Counted from the stretch's first letter, positions 1-5,716 are shown. The stretch is 13,190 nucleotides of DNA from VMFW01 sp038058095 (GCA_038058095.1 JBBUBW010000033.1:1-13190); one strand, 5' to 3'. Notes: generated from the letters alone by a model not told the origin. A program made the numbers and translations.

Positions 1-30
1 AGGTTCTATTTCAACGGCCTCACCGGCCTG

Positions 31-67
<37 letters not shown>

Positions 68-320
68 ATCATCAAAAGTATTTAGCCTTGGGAGATAGTA
101 CTCCCGAATTCCTCCGAAGCTGTTTGACCTCGGAGTACTTAAGAATAAAAACGAGAAGTTGATTAATTTTCGCCTACCGGACTATCACCGTCTTTGGTCT
201 GCCTTTCCAGGCTTGTTCGGCTAATCAATCAATTTTTAACTTCTTTTTAGATATAAAGTTGCCCGCCACTATCGACGTCCAACTTTATACCTAAGATGTT
301 CTTATCTTGTAACCCCCATA

Positions 321-467
321 CGCACCTCACTCTCGCTCAGTGCTTTAGAATCTAGAAATTAGAATTTAGAAAATAGAATAGGGAAGGGATTTTAAAAAAA
401 TTTTCCTCATTCTAGATTCTCCTTTCTACTTACTATTTTCTGCATCTCACGACAGTGAGATGCGAAT
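321..467 (-). other. Expanded AU-rich helix in 23S rRNA domain I
   Basis: Between the conserved GAGCCCAAACC (complement 467-478) and GGGGTTACAAG (complement about 308-318) most bacteria have a hairpin of some 16-20 nt. Here about 147 nt are present. The base is a helix of CGCATCTCAC against GTGAGGTGCG. Inside are a 9-bp hairpin with a 4-nt loop (442-463) and a long imperfect palindrome (GAATCTAGAA at 348-357 with 410-419; AGAAAATAG at 367-375 with 432-440). The base composition is sharply AT-rich against the rest of the rRNA. It is probably a tolerated rRNA expansion or a small inserted element. Confidence 0.65.
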
Positions 468-513
468 AGGTTTGGGCTCTTCCCTTTTCGCTCGCCGCTA
501 CTTAGGGAATACT

Positions 514-782
514 GTCCTCTATTTCACATATGCCATCAGATTTGAAAACGAAATAATGAGACGATTTCAAGGCACGACGACGAAGACGTGCTTTACGCAC
601 CTTGAGGAGGAGTAACGAAGAAATTGGCCATTATTTCGTTTCCCTCTCGGGCAGGCGAATCTTGACCAGCTTCTTTGTTTCTCGTCGCTCGTGTATCACA
701 GCGGATACACTTCGCTCCTCGTGCCGCGAATCTGTCTCAAGATTCGCTCTGTCAAACTGATGGCATATGTGAAATAGAGGAC
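514..782 (-). other. Intervening-sequence-like insertion in 23S rRNA
   Basis: A perfect 26-bp inverted repeat (514-539 and 757-782) closes a 269-nt insert. After one bulged base the stem extends another 5 bp (541-545 with 752-756). The interior has nested stems: 546-558 with 629-641 (13 bp), 655-665 with 737-747 (11 bp), and a competing local hairpin 726-733/740-747. The outer flanks rejoin as conserved 23S sequence just 5' of the AGTAGCGGCGAGCG block, so the insert lies in domain I around E. coli position 250. There is no ORF of note and I see no group I or group II catalytic core. Long perfect stems like this are how 23S intervening sequences cut by RNase III look in other bacteria; whether it is excised, cut or retained cannot be seen from DNA. 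Confidence 0.82.
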
Positions 783-1015
783 GATTATTTTTCTTTCCTC
801 CGCTTACTGAAATGTTTTACTTCAGCGGGTTCGCTCCGTGCTTCGCGTTAACAAAGCACAGTTCTGCAGGTTTACTGCAGAGGGTTCCCCCATTCGGAAA
901 TCCCCGGGTCACAGGTTGCTACGCACCTAACCGAGGCATATCGCTGCTACGCTGCGTCCTTCATAGCCTTTTGATGTCTAGGCATCCTCCATTTGCCCTT
1001 ACGCCAACCATCCCA

Positions 1016-1330
1016 ATACTGACTTTTATTTCTCATTAATTGTGGTTGCAATTAATGAACATCCCCACTCGCTAAGAATGCGTACTCAGCGTGGAGATTC
1101 TGATATTGACCCGCCAAAATTTCGTAAACGAAACTTAGGAAGGTGAATTTTCAAAATTCGTTCAGATCAATCATACCCATCAACCCCACACCATTTGGAG
1201 TGACGATTCACTTAAGATTTTTTTCTAGGAGTAAATCGCCTACGGCTTCGCTTCTTTACTTCTTTGCCTCTACCCCGAATGGTAAGGGGTTATTGTTTTG
1301 CTAAACTTAGCTTTTGCCTCGTTAAGCAAA
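1016..1330 (-). other. Long 23S rRNA leader, non-coding
   Basis: No gene is visible between the 23S 5' end and the terminator hairpin at 1331-1359. It holds a perfect 10-bp hairpin with a 6-nt loop (1033-1042/1049-1058) next to the mature 5' end. A long stem can form between about 1186-1199 and 1277-1290 (11 of 14 positions pair), and 8-bp arms (GTTTTGCT/AGCAAAAC) lie near 1293-1332. These may be part of a precursor processing structure. The region also contains one copy of the interspersed repeat noted at 1110-1160. Confidence 0.5.
1110..1160. repeat. Interspersed repeat, CCCGCCAAAATTT/ACTTAGGAGG family, copy A
   Basis: The blocks CCCGCCAAAATTT and AAACTTAGGAAGGTGA occur here a few bases apart. 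The same two blocks, variably spaced, recur at 5617-5716 and (second block) 9755-9796, always between genes. The second block is partly self-complementary with the CCCTCC part of other copies, so each copy can fold back. It looks like a short dispersed intergenic repeat of this genome; function unknown. Confidence 0.5.
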
Positions 1331-1359
1331 ACTAATAAAAAACCGCTCCAGCGAGCGGT
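1331..1359 (-). terminator. Intrinsic terminator between the 23S promoter and the 23S gene
   Basis: On the minus strand ACCGCTC-GCTG-GAGCGGT forms a 7-bp GC-rich stem with a 4-nt loop, followed directly by six T and ATTAG. It lies about 70-95 nt downstream of the consensus promoter at 1434-1461 and about 315 nt before the 23S 5' end. It would either end a short RNA of about 95 nt or act as an attenuator that rRNA transcription must pass. Confidence 0.7.
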
Positions 1360-1433
1360 CTAGGAAACGCCCAAAAAGGCGGTTCAGCCGCTGCGCTTAA
1401 TCAGGTTTTCTAGGGTTATCATTACAGGAGTTA

Positions 1434-1461
1434 ATTATAGGCATAGGAATAATCCTGTCAA
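1434..1461 (-). promoter_or_regulatory. Consensus sigma-70 type promoter, minus strand
   Basis: TTGACA (complement 1456-1461) and TATAAT (complement 1434-1439) are both exact consensus, 16 bp apart. The predicted start is near 1427, reading towards the 23S gene. The -35 box touches the end of the inverted-repeat element at 1463-1583: its last base lies inside the 5-bp direct repeat that flanks that element. Confidence 0.75.
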
Positions 1462-1462
1462 G

Positions 1463-1583
1463 CCCCGGTACTAATTAAGGAATTTTAAACACCTATAATA
1501 GTGAATATACCCTTAACCCAACAACCAACCACTCACTTTTCTCAGCTTTCATAATATAAACCTTTCCTTAATTAGTACCGGGG
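1463..1583. mobile_element. MITE-like element, 20-bp perfect terminal inverted repeats, 5-bp flanking repeat
   Basis: Bases 1463-1482 and 1564-1583 are perfect inverted repeats of 20 bp starting CCCCGGTACT. Both ends are flanked directly by TCAAG (1458-1462 and 1584-1588), as a target-site duplication would look. The 81-bp interior is AT-rich with no ORF. A TATAAT on the plus strand (1494-1499) has no matching -35. A degenerate end-like sequence (CCCGGATACT, 1589-1598) follows the right flank, which hints at nested or repeated insertion. Alternatively it could be a large rRNA or tRNA leader hairpin. Confidence 0.55.
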
Positions 1584-1671
1584 TCAAGCCCGGATACTGC
1601 AACTTTGGTGGATAAACCAAAAACTCAGAAACCGAAGCTGGAGCACCGGGCAGGCCTGATATCTGTTGACA

Positions 1672-1788
1672 CAGTACCACAAGCACGATTCTAGTATTCT
1701 CAATCTTTACTGGATGCTCAAATTAATAAATTATCACAGAGAGGGGGGTCTTATTATGTAAACAAATCCTGTCGCACTTGTGGTACTG
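1672..1788. repeat. Large inverted repeat just upstream of the tRNA promoter
   Basis: Bases 1672-1683 (CAGTACCACAAG) and 1777-1788 pair perfectly over 12 bp. The next positions pair too if the minus strand is the RNA, because two mismatches become G-U there. GTTGACA lies at 1665-1671 (touching the left arm) and again at 1790-1796 (one base beyond the right arm). The right copy is the -35 box of the tRNA operon. No ORF inside. It may be a small mobile element whose insertion duplicated the -35 hexamer, or an ncRNA. Confidence 0.45.
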
Positions 1789-1790
1789 GG

Positions 1791-1818
1791 TTGACAAAAG
1801 GCGGCTAGGACTTAGAAT
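1791..1818 (+). promoter_or_regulatory. Promoter of the tRNA operon
   Basis: TTGACA at 1791-1796, a 16-bp spacer and TAGAAT at 1813-1818. The predicted start is at about 1825, some 9 nt before tRNA-His. The 16-bp spacing matches the other promoters seen at 1434-1461 and 9440-9467. Confidence 0.75.
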
Positions 1819-1833
1819 AACTTTTAGTGTTTT

Positions 1834-1908
1834 GCCGCCGTGGGCGAGTGGGTTCAAGCCACAGGGTTGTGGCCCCTGCGAATGCAGGTTCGAGTCCTGC
1901 CGGCGGTA
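1834..1908 (+). tRNA. tRNA-His (GTG)
   Basis: A cloverleaf is visible: acceptor GCCGCCG/CGGCGGT, D-arm with GG in the loop, anticodon arm CAGGG-TTGTGGC-CCCTG giving anticodon GTG, and T-arm GCAGG-TTCGAGT-CCTGC. CCA is not encoded. The usual G(-1):C73 pair of tRNA-His is not visible: by this alignment position -1 is T, position 73 is A and the first acceptor pair is G-U. First gene of a four-tRNA operon. Confidence 0.95.
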
Positions 1909-1928
1909 AAAAATGAAAGGTAGATTCC

Positions 1929-2001
1929 GCCACTGTCGCCTAATTGGTAGGGCGTGAGACTGAAAATCTCATTGTTACAGGTTCAAATCCTGTTAGTGGC
2001 A
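1929..2001 (+). tRNA. tRNA-Phe (GAA)
   Basis: Acceptor GCCACTG/TAGTGGC (one G-U), D-stem CGCC, anticodon arm TGAGA-CTGAAAA-TCTCA with anticodon GAA, and T-arm ACAGG-TTCAAAT-CCTGT. Discriminator A, no encoded CCA. It follows tRNA-His by 20 nt. Confidence 0.96.
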
Positions 2002-2014
2002 TTTCAAATTCAAG

Positions 2015-2087
2015 GCGGGCGTAGCTCAGTTGGTAGAGCAAATCTTTGGTAGGGATTTGGTCGTCGGTTCGATTCCGATCGCCCGCT
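2015..2087 (+). tRNA. tRNA-Thr (GGT)
   Basis: Acceptor GCGGGCG/CGCCCGC, D-stem GCTC/GAGC, anticodon arm AATCT-TTGGTAG-GGATT (one T-G at the loop) with anticodon GGT, and T-loop TTCGATT. Discriminator T, no encoded CCA. Only 13 nt separate it from tRNA-Phe. Confidence 0.95.
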
Positions 2088-2102
2088 TTTCACGAAATTC
2101 CC

Positions 2103-2174
2103 GGGGGTGTAACTCAATTGGCAGAGTGCTAGCCCGACACGCTAGAAGTGCTGGTTCAACTCCAGACGCCCCCA
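2103..2174 (+). tRNA. tRNA-Val (GAC)
   Basis: Acceptor GGGGGTG/CGCCCCC, D-stem ACTC/GAGT, anticodon arm CTAGC-CCGACAC-GCTAG with anticodon GAC, and T-arm CTGG-TTCAACT-CCAG. Discriminator A, no encoded CCA. Last gene of the operon, six bases before the terminator hairpin. Confidence 0.95.
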
Positions 2175-2179
2175 ATTAT

Positions 2180-2210
2180 CTCCTCGTTGTACACGGGGAG
2201 TTTTGTTTTT
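2180..2210 (+). terminator. Intrinsic terminator of the tRNA operon
   Basis: CTCCTCGT and ACGGGGAG (2180-2187/2193-2200) form an 8-bp stem with a 5-nt loop, followed by TTTTGTTTTT. Confidence 0.88.
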
Positions 2211-2223
2211 CAGCCGATGGCAC

Positions 2224-2373
2224 AACCCCGCACCAATTTTGCGGGTATATAAGGGCGAAGCGCTTCGCCCTTGAGGGGTGGGCCTACACGGCCCGCGCGC
2301 TTCGCGAGTGTGTAAAAAATTTTCTACTAATGTCCTAGCAACCGAAACACAACAGCAAAATTGGTGCGGGGTT
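2224..2373. repeat. 150-bp inverted-repeat element, 19-bp perfect arms
   Basis: Bases 2224-2242 (starting AACCCCGCACC) and 2355-2373 are perfect inverted repeats. The interior contains a perfect 18-bp palindrome (GGGCGAAGC/GCTTCGCCC, 2253-2270) and a CGCG-rich hairpin near 2281-2311. There is no flanking direct repeat. Short reading frames crossing it have no recognisable features. It could be a decayed mobile element or a structured RNA. Confidence 0.5.
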
Positions 2374-2431
2374 CAAGAATTTACATCCACTCAAACTTCG
2401 CTTCACTCGCTTTCGTGGGTAAATTCTAGAA

Positions 2432-2578
2432 AAATTAAAACCGCTTCCTCCTCATCCCAATACCGAATCGAGTGCTTGTGATTTTCTTTTAATCATTCAT
2501 ACCTCACATATGAAGATTGAAGCATTACACAAAGCGTTCGATTCGTTACGGGACAGGCAAGGAAACGGCTTTAACTTA
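2432..2578 (-). ncRNA. Putative rod-shaped ncRNA (6S-RNA-like shape)
   Basis: Bases 2437-2480 pair with 2531-2575 along most of their length, with bulges and small internal loops. The stem resumes towards the tip, where 2488-2500 pairs with 2507-2520 around the loop CCTCA. The result is one long hairpin of about 140 nt. On the minus strand several mismatches are G-U, the 3' arm ends in GCGG followed by TTTTAATTTTT, and a TATAAT box lies about 7 nt before the 5' end. A long rod with internal loops is the general shape of 6S RNA, but I cannot confirm its conserved bubble. A hairpin-type mobile element is the alternative. Confidence 0.4.
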
Positions 2579-2584
2579 CAAACT

Positions 2585-2612
2585 ATTATAACAAACTTTT
2601 ACTGTTTGTGAT
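2585..2612 (-). promoter_or_regulatory. Possible promoter for the rod-shaped RNA
   Basis: TATAAT (complement 2585-2590) is exact. ATCACA, 16 bp upstream (complement 2607-2612), matches TTGACA at 4 of 6 positions and lies in the last codons of the neighbouring CDS. The predicted start, about 2578, coincides with the beginning of the long hairpin. Confidence 0.4.
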
Positions 2613-3285
2613 ACTCGGTGTGCTCTCTCAACTTATTGACTAAGCTGGCAGCATAATCGCGACCACCCAAACCAAAAGCCAAACCACCAGCGATAGCCAG
2701 CATCGCAATGAAACCAGTAATCAAAGTGTTAATAATATCTCTTGCGATATTCAACTGACTTAAGGCGGCAAAAAATCCGAAGATCACAACAGCCCACCAA
2801 GTGAGAGATCCTAAGAAATTAGCTGCGTGGAATCCAGCGCTTTTGACCGAAGCCCGAATAATAGTTCTCAAGAAGTTGCCAACAACCACCGCGGCCAACA
2901 TAACCAAGACGGCGATGATTACGCTCGGAACATAGGCCAAGACGCTCGAGAGAAATCCCGAGAAGGCGTAGAGACCAAGCGCATCGGAAGCGGCCAGCAA
3001 GAAGGCAATTAATAAGAACCAATATACCAAACGAGCCAAGAAACCGGAGCCATTTAGCTTTAAACCAGCCCGTTCGAAGTAGGGGCCGAGGCCAATAGTG
3101 TGGAGAAACTTGTTAAGCTTGATGCTTTCAAGAATCTTCTCAACTAAAGTGGCAAAAGCGGCAGCTACGATTAAGCCGACAATGACAATAATGAGAGCGC
3201 CGATTAAACTTGGCAGGAAACCAGAGAAGCCCATCCAGAGATTCTGGAGTGACTGGGTAATAACAACAGACCATGATTGAACCAT
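2599..3285 (-). CDS. Membrane protein with conserved TM-helix repeats (mechanosensitive-channel-like)
   Basis: A 228-aa protein that is mostly membrane-embedded, with about five hydrophobic segments near residues 23-47, 84-104, 108-138, 157-175 and 186-208. It resembles the 'conserved TM helix' repeat proteins related to small-conductance mechanosensitive channels: the block around residues 126-136 (MLAAVVVGNFL) and the C-terminal FGLGGRDYA (about 204-212) are typical. The soluble MscS beta and alpha/beta domains are absent, since the chain ends soon after GLGGRD, so channel activity is inferred only from this relation. The start is the ATG at 3283-3285; no strong Shine-Dalgarno sequence precedes it, but a hairpin (3301-3322) lies 15 nt upstream. 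The TAA stop sits in a 6-bp AT hairpin (2591-2609). It stands alone, without an operon partner. Confidence 0.85.
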   Translation of the reverse strand: MVQSWSVVITQSLQNLWMGFSGFLPSLIGALIIVIVGLIVAAAFATLVEKILESIKLNKFLHTIGLGPYFERAGLKLNGSGFLARLVYWFLLIAFLLAASDALGLYAFSGFLSSVLAYVPSVIIAVLVMLAAVVVGNFLRTIIRASVKSAGFHAANFLGSLTWWAVVIFGFFAALSQLNIARDIINTLITGFIAMLAIAGGLAFGLGGRDYAASLVNKLREHTEYHKQ

Positions 3286-3300
3286 ATTATTAAAGAAATT

Positions 3301-3322
3301 TTGGCGTTTCTTTATTCGCCAA
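3301..3322 (-). other. Hairpin in the leader of the TM-repeat gene
   Basis: TTGGCG and CGCCAA form a 6-bp stem with a 10-nt loop, 15 nt upstream of the ATG at 3285. A second hairpin (ACCGCTT/AAGCGGT) lies just upstream at about 3340-3366. Either could influence translation start; no known regulator is recognised. Confidence 0.35.
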
Positions 3323-3434
3323 TATTAATCGACCTTTGGACCGCTTATCAATGTTTTTAAGCGGTTCGCCGAACTAATTCCCTCTTATTTTAGCAAAAAT
3401 AGGGTGGAAATGATTGTGGAAAACTTTTCGCTCA

Positions 3435-3565
3435 CCTTTTCCTTAAAAGACCGGCGGTTCGATTGCTCCAGCGGCAATTGCCCGCCTGCGCACTCTGTCG
3501 CAAAACCCTTCGAAAGCTCAGGGGCCTAGCTTTTGCGACTTCCGTGAGCTCTTTTAAGGAAAAAG
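3435..3565. mobile_element. MITE-like element, 16-bp terminal inverted repeats, 8-bp target duplication
   Basis: CCTTTTCCTTAAAAGA (3435-3450) and TCTTTTAAGGAAAAAG (3550-3565) are inverted repeats matching at 15 of 16 positions. Directly outside both ends is TTCGCTCA (3427-3434 and 3566-3573), as expected for an 8-bp target-site duplication. The 99-bp interior has no ORF but is rich in structure: GTCGCAAAA/TTTTGCGAC (3498-3506/3532-3540) and an imperfect hairpin at about 3453-3488. Eight-base duplications are made by several IS families (for example IS66, ISL3, IS256), so the parent element cannot be named. This explains most of the gap 3286-3629. Confidence 0.65.
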
Positions 3566-3629
3566 TTCGCTCATGGAGAGGAATTGGAAATGATTCGGAA
3601 AGATATTCTCTTTCTCGATGGATATAAGG

Positions 3630-5108
3630 TTAAAAATCGAAGAGAGGGTTTACTTTGAGATACGCGTTCTTGGTTTTTTTGTGATTAAATTCATTAGTGC
3701 ATTTATCATAAGAATAATCCTTGGACCAGCTTTGGTAATTTTTTGAAACCGATCTGATGGCTGAAGTGATATAAAAAATTTCTTTATCGGTCATAGTTGG
3801 GTGAATGGAGAGCCTCACAAATCCGGGCTTAGCGGATAAATCGCAATGATCAATCTGGTCAGTGATTTTTTTTGACTGGGCGGGGTTAATATTAAAGAGA
3901 TAGTGGCCGTAAGTGCCGGCACAGGCACAACCGCCTCGAGCTTGAATGCCAAAGCGATCGTTTAAAAGTTTGGAAACTAAATTATAATGAGCGCCTCGGA
4001 TAATAAAAGAAAAGATTCCAAGCCGGCGGGTAACGGGGCGGGCTAAGATGTGAATATTTTCTGTTTCCCGAAGTTCTTCAAAAATTATTTCTTTGATTTC
4101 TTCTTCTCGCTTTAACATTTTTGCGACCCCCATTTGCTCTTTGAGTTTTATTGTAAGCGCCGCCCGGATGGTTTGAAGAAACGGAGGAGTGCCACCGCCC
4201 TCTCGAATTTCGATTTCATCAAAATAAGCCCTCCCGCCCCAAGGGTTGGTCCACTTAACCGTTCCCCCGCCGGGATGATCTGGAACCTGATTGTGGTAAA
4301 GATTAGAGTTGAAAATTAAAATGCCGGCTGAGCCGGGGCCGCCGAGAAATTTGTGCGGAGAAAAATAAATCGCGTCTAAACTTTCGGATTTATTTTTCGG
4401 GTGCATATTGATATCGACATAAGGAGCAGAGGCGGCAAAATCAACAAAACACCATCCATGATGTTCGTGCATAATTTTCGCAATCTCGTGGTAGGGAGCT
4501 TGAATGCCGGTGACGTTCGAGCAGGCAGTTATGGCGGCAATTTTAATTTTGCGATGAGCGTAATTTTTTAGAAGGTTCTCGAGGTGGGCAACATCAACTA
4601 GGCCGTCTTTGGTAGGACTTATAACAACCACGTCGGCAATCGTTTCGAGCCAAGAGGTGTGATTAGAGTGATGTTCCATGTGAGTCACAAAAACCACCGG
4701 CCGATGTTCCTCTGGGATTTTAATAAACTTATTGAAAGGTTCGGGAATTCTAAGCCCTAAAATTCTTTGGAATTTATTTATAGCGCTGGTCATGCCGGAA
4801 CCCACCGGAATTAAAACATCGTCCTTGTCGGCGCCGACGTGTTTTTTGATAATATCCTTTGCTTCTTCGTAACTTTGGGTTGTAGTGATACCAGTTACGG
4901 TACTTTCGGTGTGAGTATTCCCAACAAAGGGACCGAATTTTTTAGCGATTTTTTCCTCTAGGGGCTTATAAAGACGGCCGGAAGCGGTCCAGTCGGCGTA
5001 GACTATTCGCTTTTTGCCATAGGGAGTGCTAAAAATTTGACCTTCGCCAATAATATTTTTCCTGAAACGAGAGAAATATTTTTCGAGAGAAGAGGTTTTT
5101 TGCCCCAT
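3630..5108 (-). CDS. Class V PLP-dependent enzyme, cysteine desulfurase / selenocysteine lyase-like
   Basis: A 492-aa fold-type I PLP enzyme of the class V aminotransferase superfamily. The internal aldimine lysine is K253 in SPHKFLGG, preceded by the PLP-pyridine aspartate in FVDFAA (D223) and the cofactor-stacking histidine region HMEHHSNH (143-150). A cysteine motif RGGCACAG (C394, C396) occupies the place of the catalytic cysteine loop of SufS/CsdA-type desulfurases. It is longer than SufS (about 410 aa), with an extended N-terminus and a C-terminal tail of about 35 residues. Sulfur mobilisation from cysteine is the likely chemistry, but the substrate is open. It is the last gene downstream of the cobalamin riboswitch, 65 bp after the DUF4430 gene. 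A TATTAT box at about 5120-5126 may give it its own promoter, so membership of the B12 operon is uncertain. No Suf scaffold genes are nearby. Confidence 0.88.
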   Translation of the reverse strand: MGQKTSSLEKYFSRFRKNIIGEGQIFSTPYGKKRIVYADWTASGRLYKPLEEKIAKKFGPFVGNTHTESTVTGITTTQSYEEAKDIIKKHVGADKDDVLIPVGSGMTSAINKFQRILGLRIPEPFNKFIKIPEEHRPVVFVTHMEHHSNHTSWLETIADVVVISPTKDGLVDVAHLENLLKNYAHRKIKIAAITACSNVTGIQAPYHEIAKIMHEHHGWCFVDFAASAPYVDINMHPKNKSESLDAIYFSPHKFLGGPGSAGILIFNSNLYHNQVPDHPGGGTVKWTNPWGGRAYFDEIEIREGGGTPPFLQTIRAALTIKLKEQMGVAKMLKREEEIKEIIFEELRETENIHILARPVTRRLGIFSFIIRGAHYNLVSKLLNDRFGIQARGGCACAGTYGHYLFNINPAQSKKITDQIDHCDLSAKPGFVRLSIHPTMTDKEIFYITSAIRSVSKNYQSWSKDYSYDKCTNEFNHKKTKNAYLKVNPLFDF

Positions 5109-5173
5109 AAGTTCGTTCTTTTATAATAGAACAAAATAGGGGTTAGTGGTAGTTAGCTAAAAAATCCGAGGCT

Positions 5174-5605
5174 TTAGTTTGGATTGTCGCTAGTAAACCG
5201 CCACTCAATTAAGTCATCAGGTTGGATTTTGTAGGCAGAAGCTCCGACTTGGGAATATTTACCATTCACCCAATACTGCCAATATTTGCCGCCCGCACCA
5301 CTTTTGAAATCATTGATGCTTTCAATAATAGAACCGAGTCCGACGTAGGTTTTGGTTTCGATTTTGAGATTGGTTTGAATCATGGCGTCGAGCAGGTTCT
5401 CTCCATTTTTAAAATCAAGGGATTGGGAAATTTTTTGAGCGCTACCGCCAAAGTCAATTGAAAGATAGATGCTCGATTGCTTGAGTGTTGGATTGTTAGA
5501 ATTGATAGCGCCAGATGGATTGGAAATTTTTTGGTTACTGCTAAATAAAACAACCGCAAGGATAAGGATGCCTAATAATATAAAAATTGCTTTTTTTGTT
5601 TTCAT
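5174..5605 (-). CDS. Membrane-anchored DUF4430 (transcobalamin-like beta domain) protein
   Basis: A 143-aa protein with a short basic start, one membrane segment at about residues 6-22, a Ser/Asn-rich linker to about 47, and one DUF4430 domain from about 48 to 139. The DUF4430 signature is clear: a GENLLDAM helix, then YWQYWVNG, then GASAYKIQPDD and IEWRF. The same fold forms the C-terminal cobalamin-contacting domain of vertebrate intrinsic factor and transcobalamin. The protein probably displays this domain on the outer face of the membrane. It lies 101 bp downstream of the Ig-like protein gene, across a dispersed repeat, in the series that begins at the cobalamin riboswitch. It could act as a second, anchored half of the capture system; ligand binding is inferred from family and context. 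The ATG at 5603-5605 has no good Shine-Dalgarno sequence. Confidence 0.85.
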   Translation of the reverse strand: MKTKKAIFILLGILILAVVLFSSNQKISNPSGAINSNNPTLKQSSIYLSIDFGGSAQKISQSLDFKNGENLLDAMIQTNLKIETKTYVGLGSIIESINDFKSGAGGKYWQYWVNGKYSQVGASAYKIQPDDLIEWRFTSDNPN

Positions 5606-5616
5606 ATTGGATTTTA

Positions 5617-5716
5617 CCCGCCAAAATTTTTACTCTTTGCCCGCCCAAATTTTGTTTCTCAAAACTTAGGAGGGTGAGCCCTCCAAGATTTTTATTTCGT
5701 AAAAACCTAGGAGGAC
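5617..5716. repeat. Interspersed repeat, CCCGCCAAAATTT/ACTTAGGAGG family, copy B (compound)
   Basis: CCCGCCAAAATTTTT (5617-5631), a related CCCGCCCAAATTTTG (5640-5654), AAAACTTAGGAGGGTGA (5661-5677), CCCTCC (5679-5684) and AACCTAGGAGGAC (5704-5716) follow each other in the gap between two genes of the riboswitch operon. The repeat supplies the last codons and the stop codon of the upstream gene, whose TAG (complement 5707-5709) lies in the CCTAGGAGG block. Confidence 0.5.

Noticed and set aside
812..1039. A 75-aa plus-strand reading frame
   Set aside because: It is antisense to the conserved 5' part of 23S rRNA.
2030..2481. Two overlapping plus-strand reading frames (102 and 67 aa)
   Set aside because: The first runs through tRNA-Thr, tRNA-Val and the terminator; the second through an inverted-repeat element. 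Neither has protein-like composition.
3630..5108. Reading the PLP enzyme as a cobalamin biosynthesis aminotransferase (CobC/CobD-like)
   Set aside because: Its motifs are those of class V desulfurase-like enzymes, whereas CobC/CobD are class I/II; the riboswitch alone does not justify that name.
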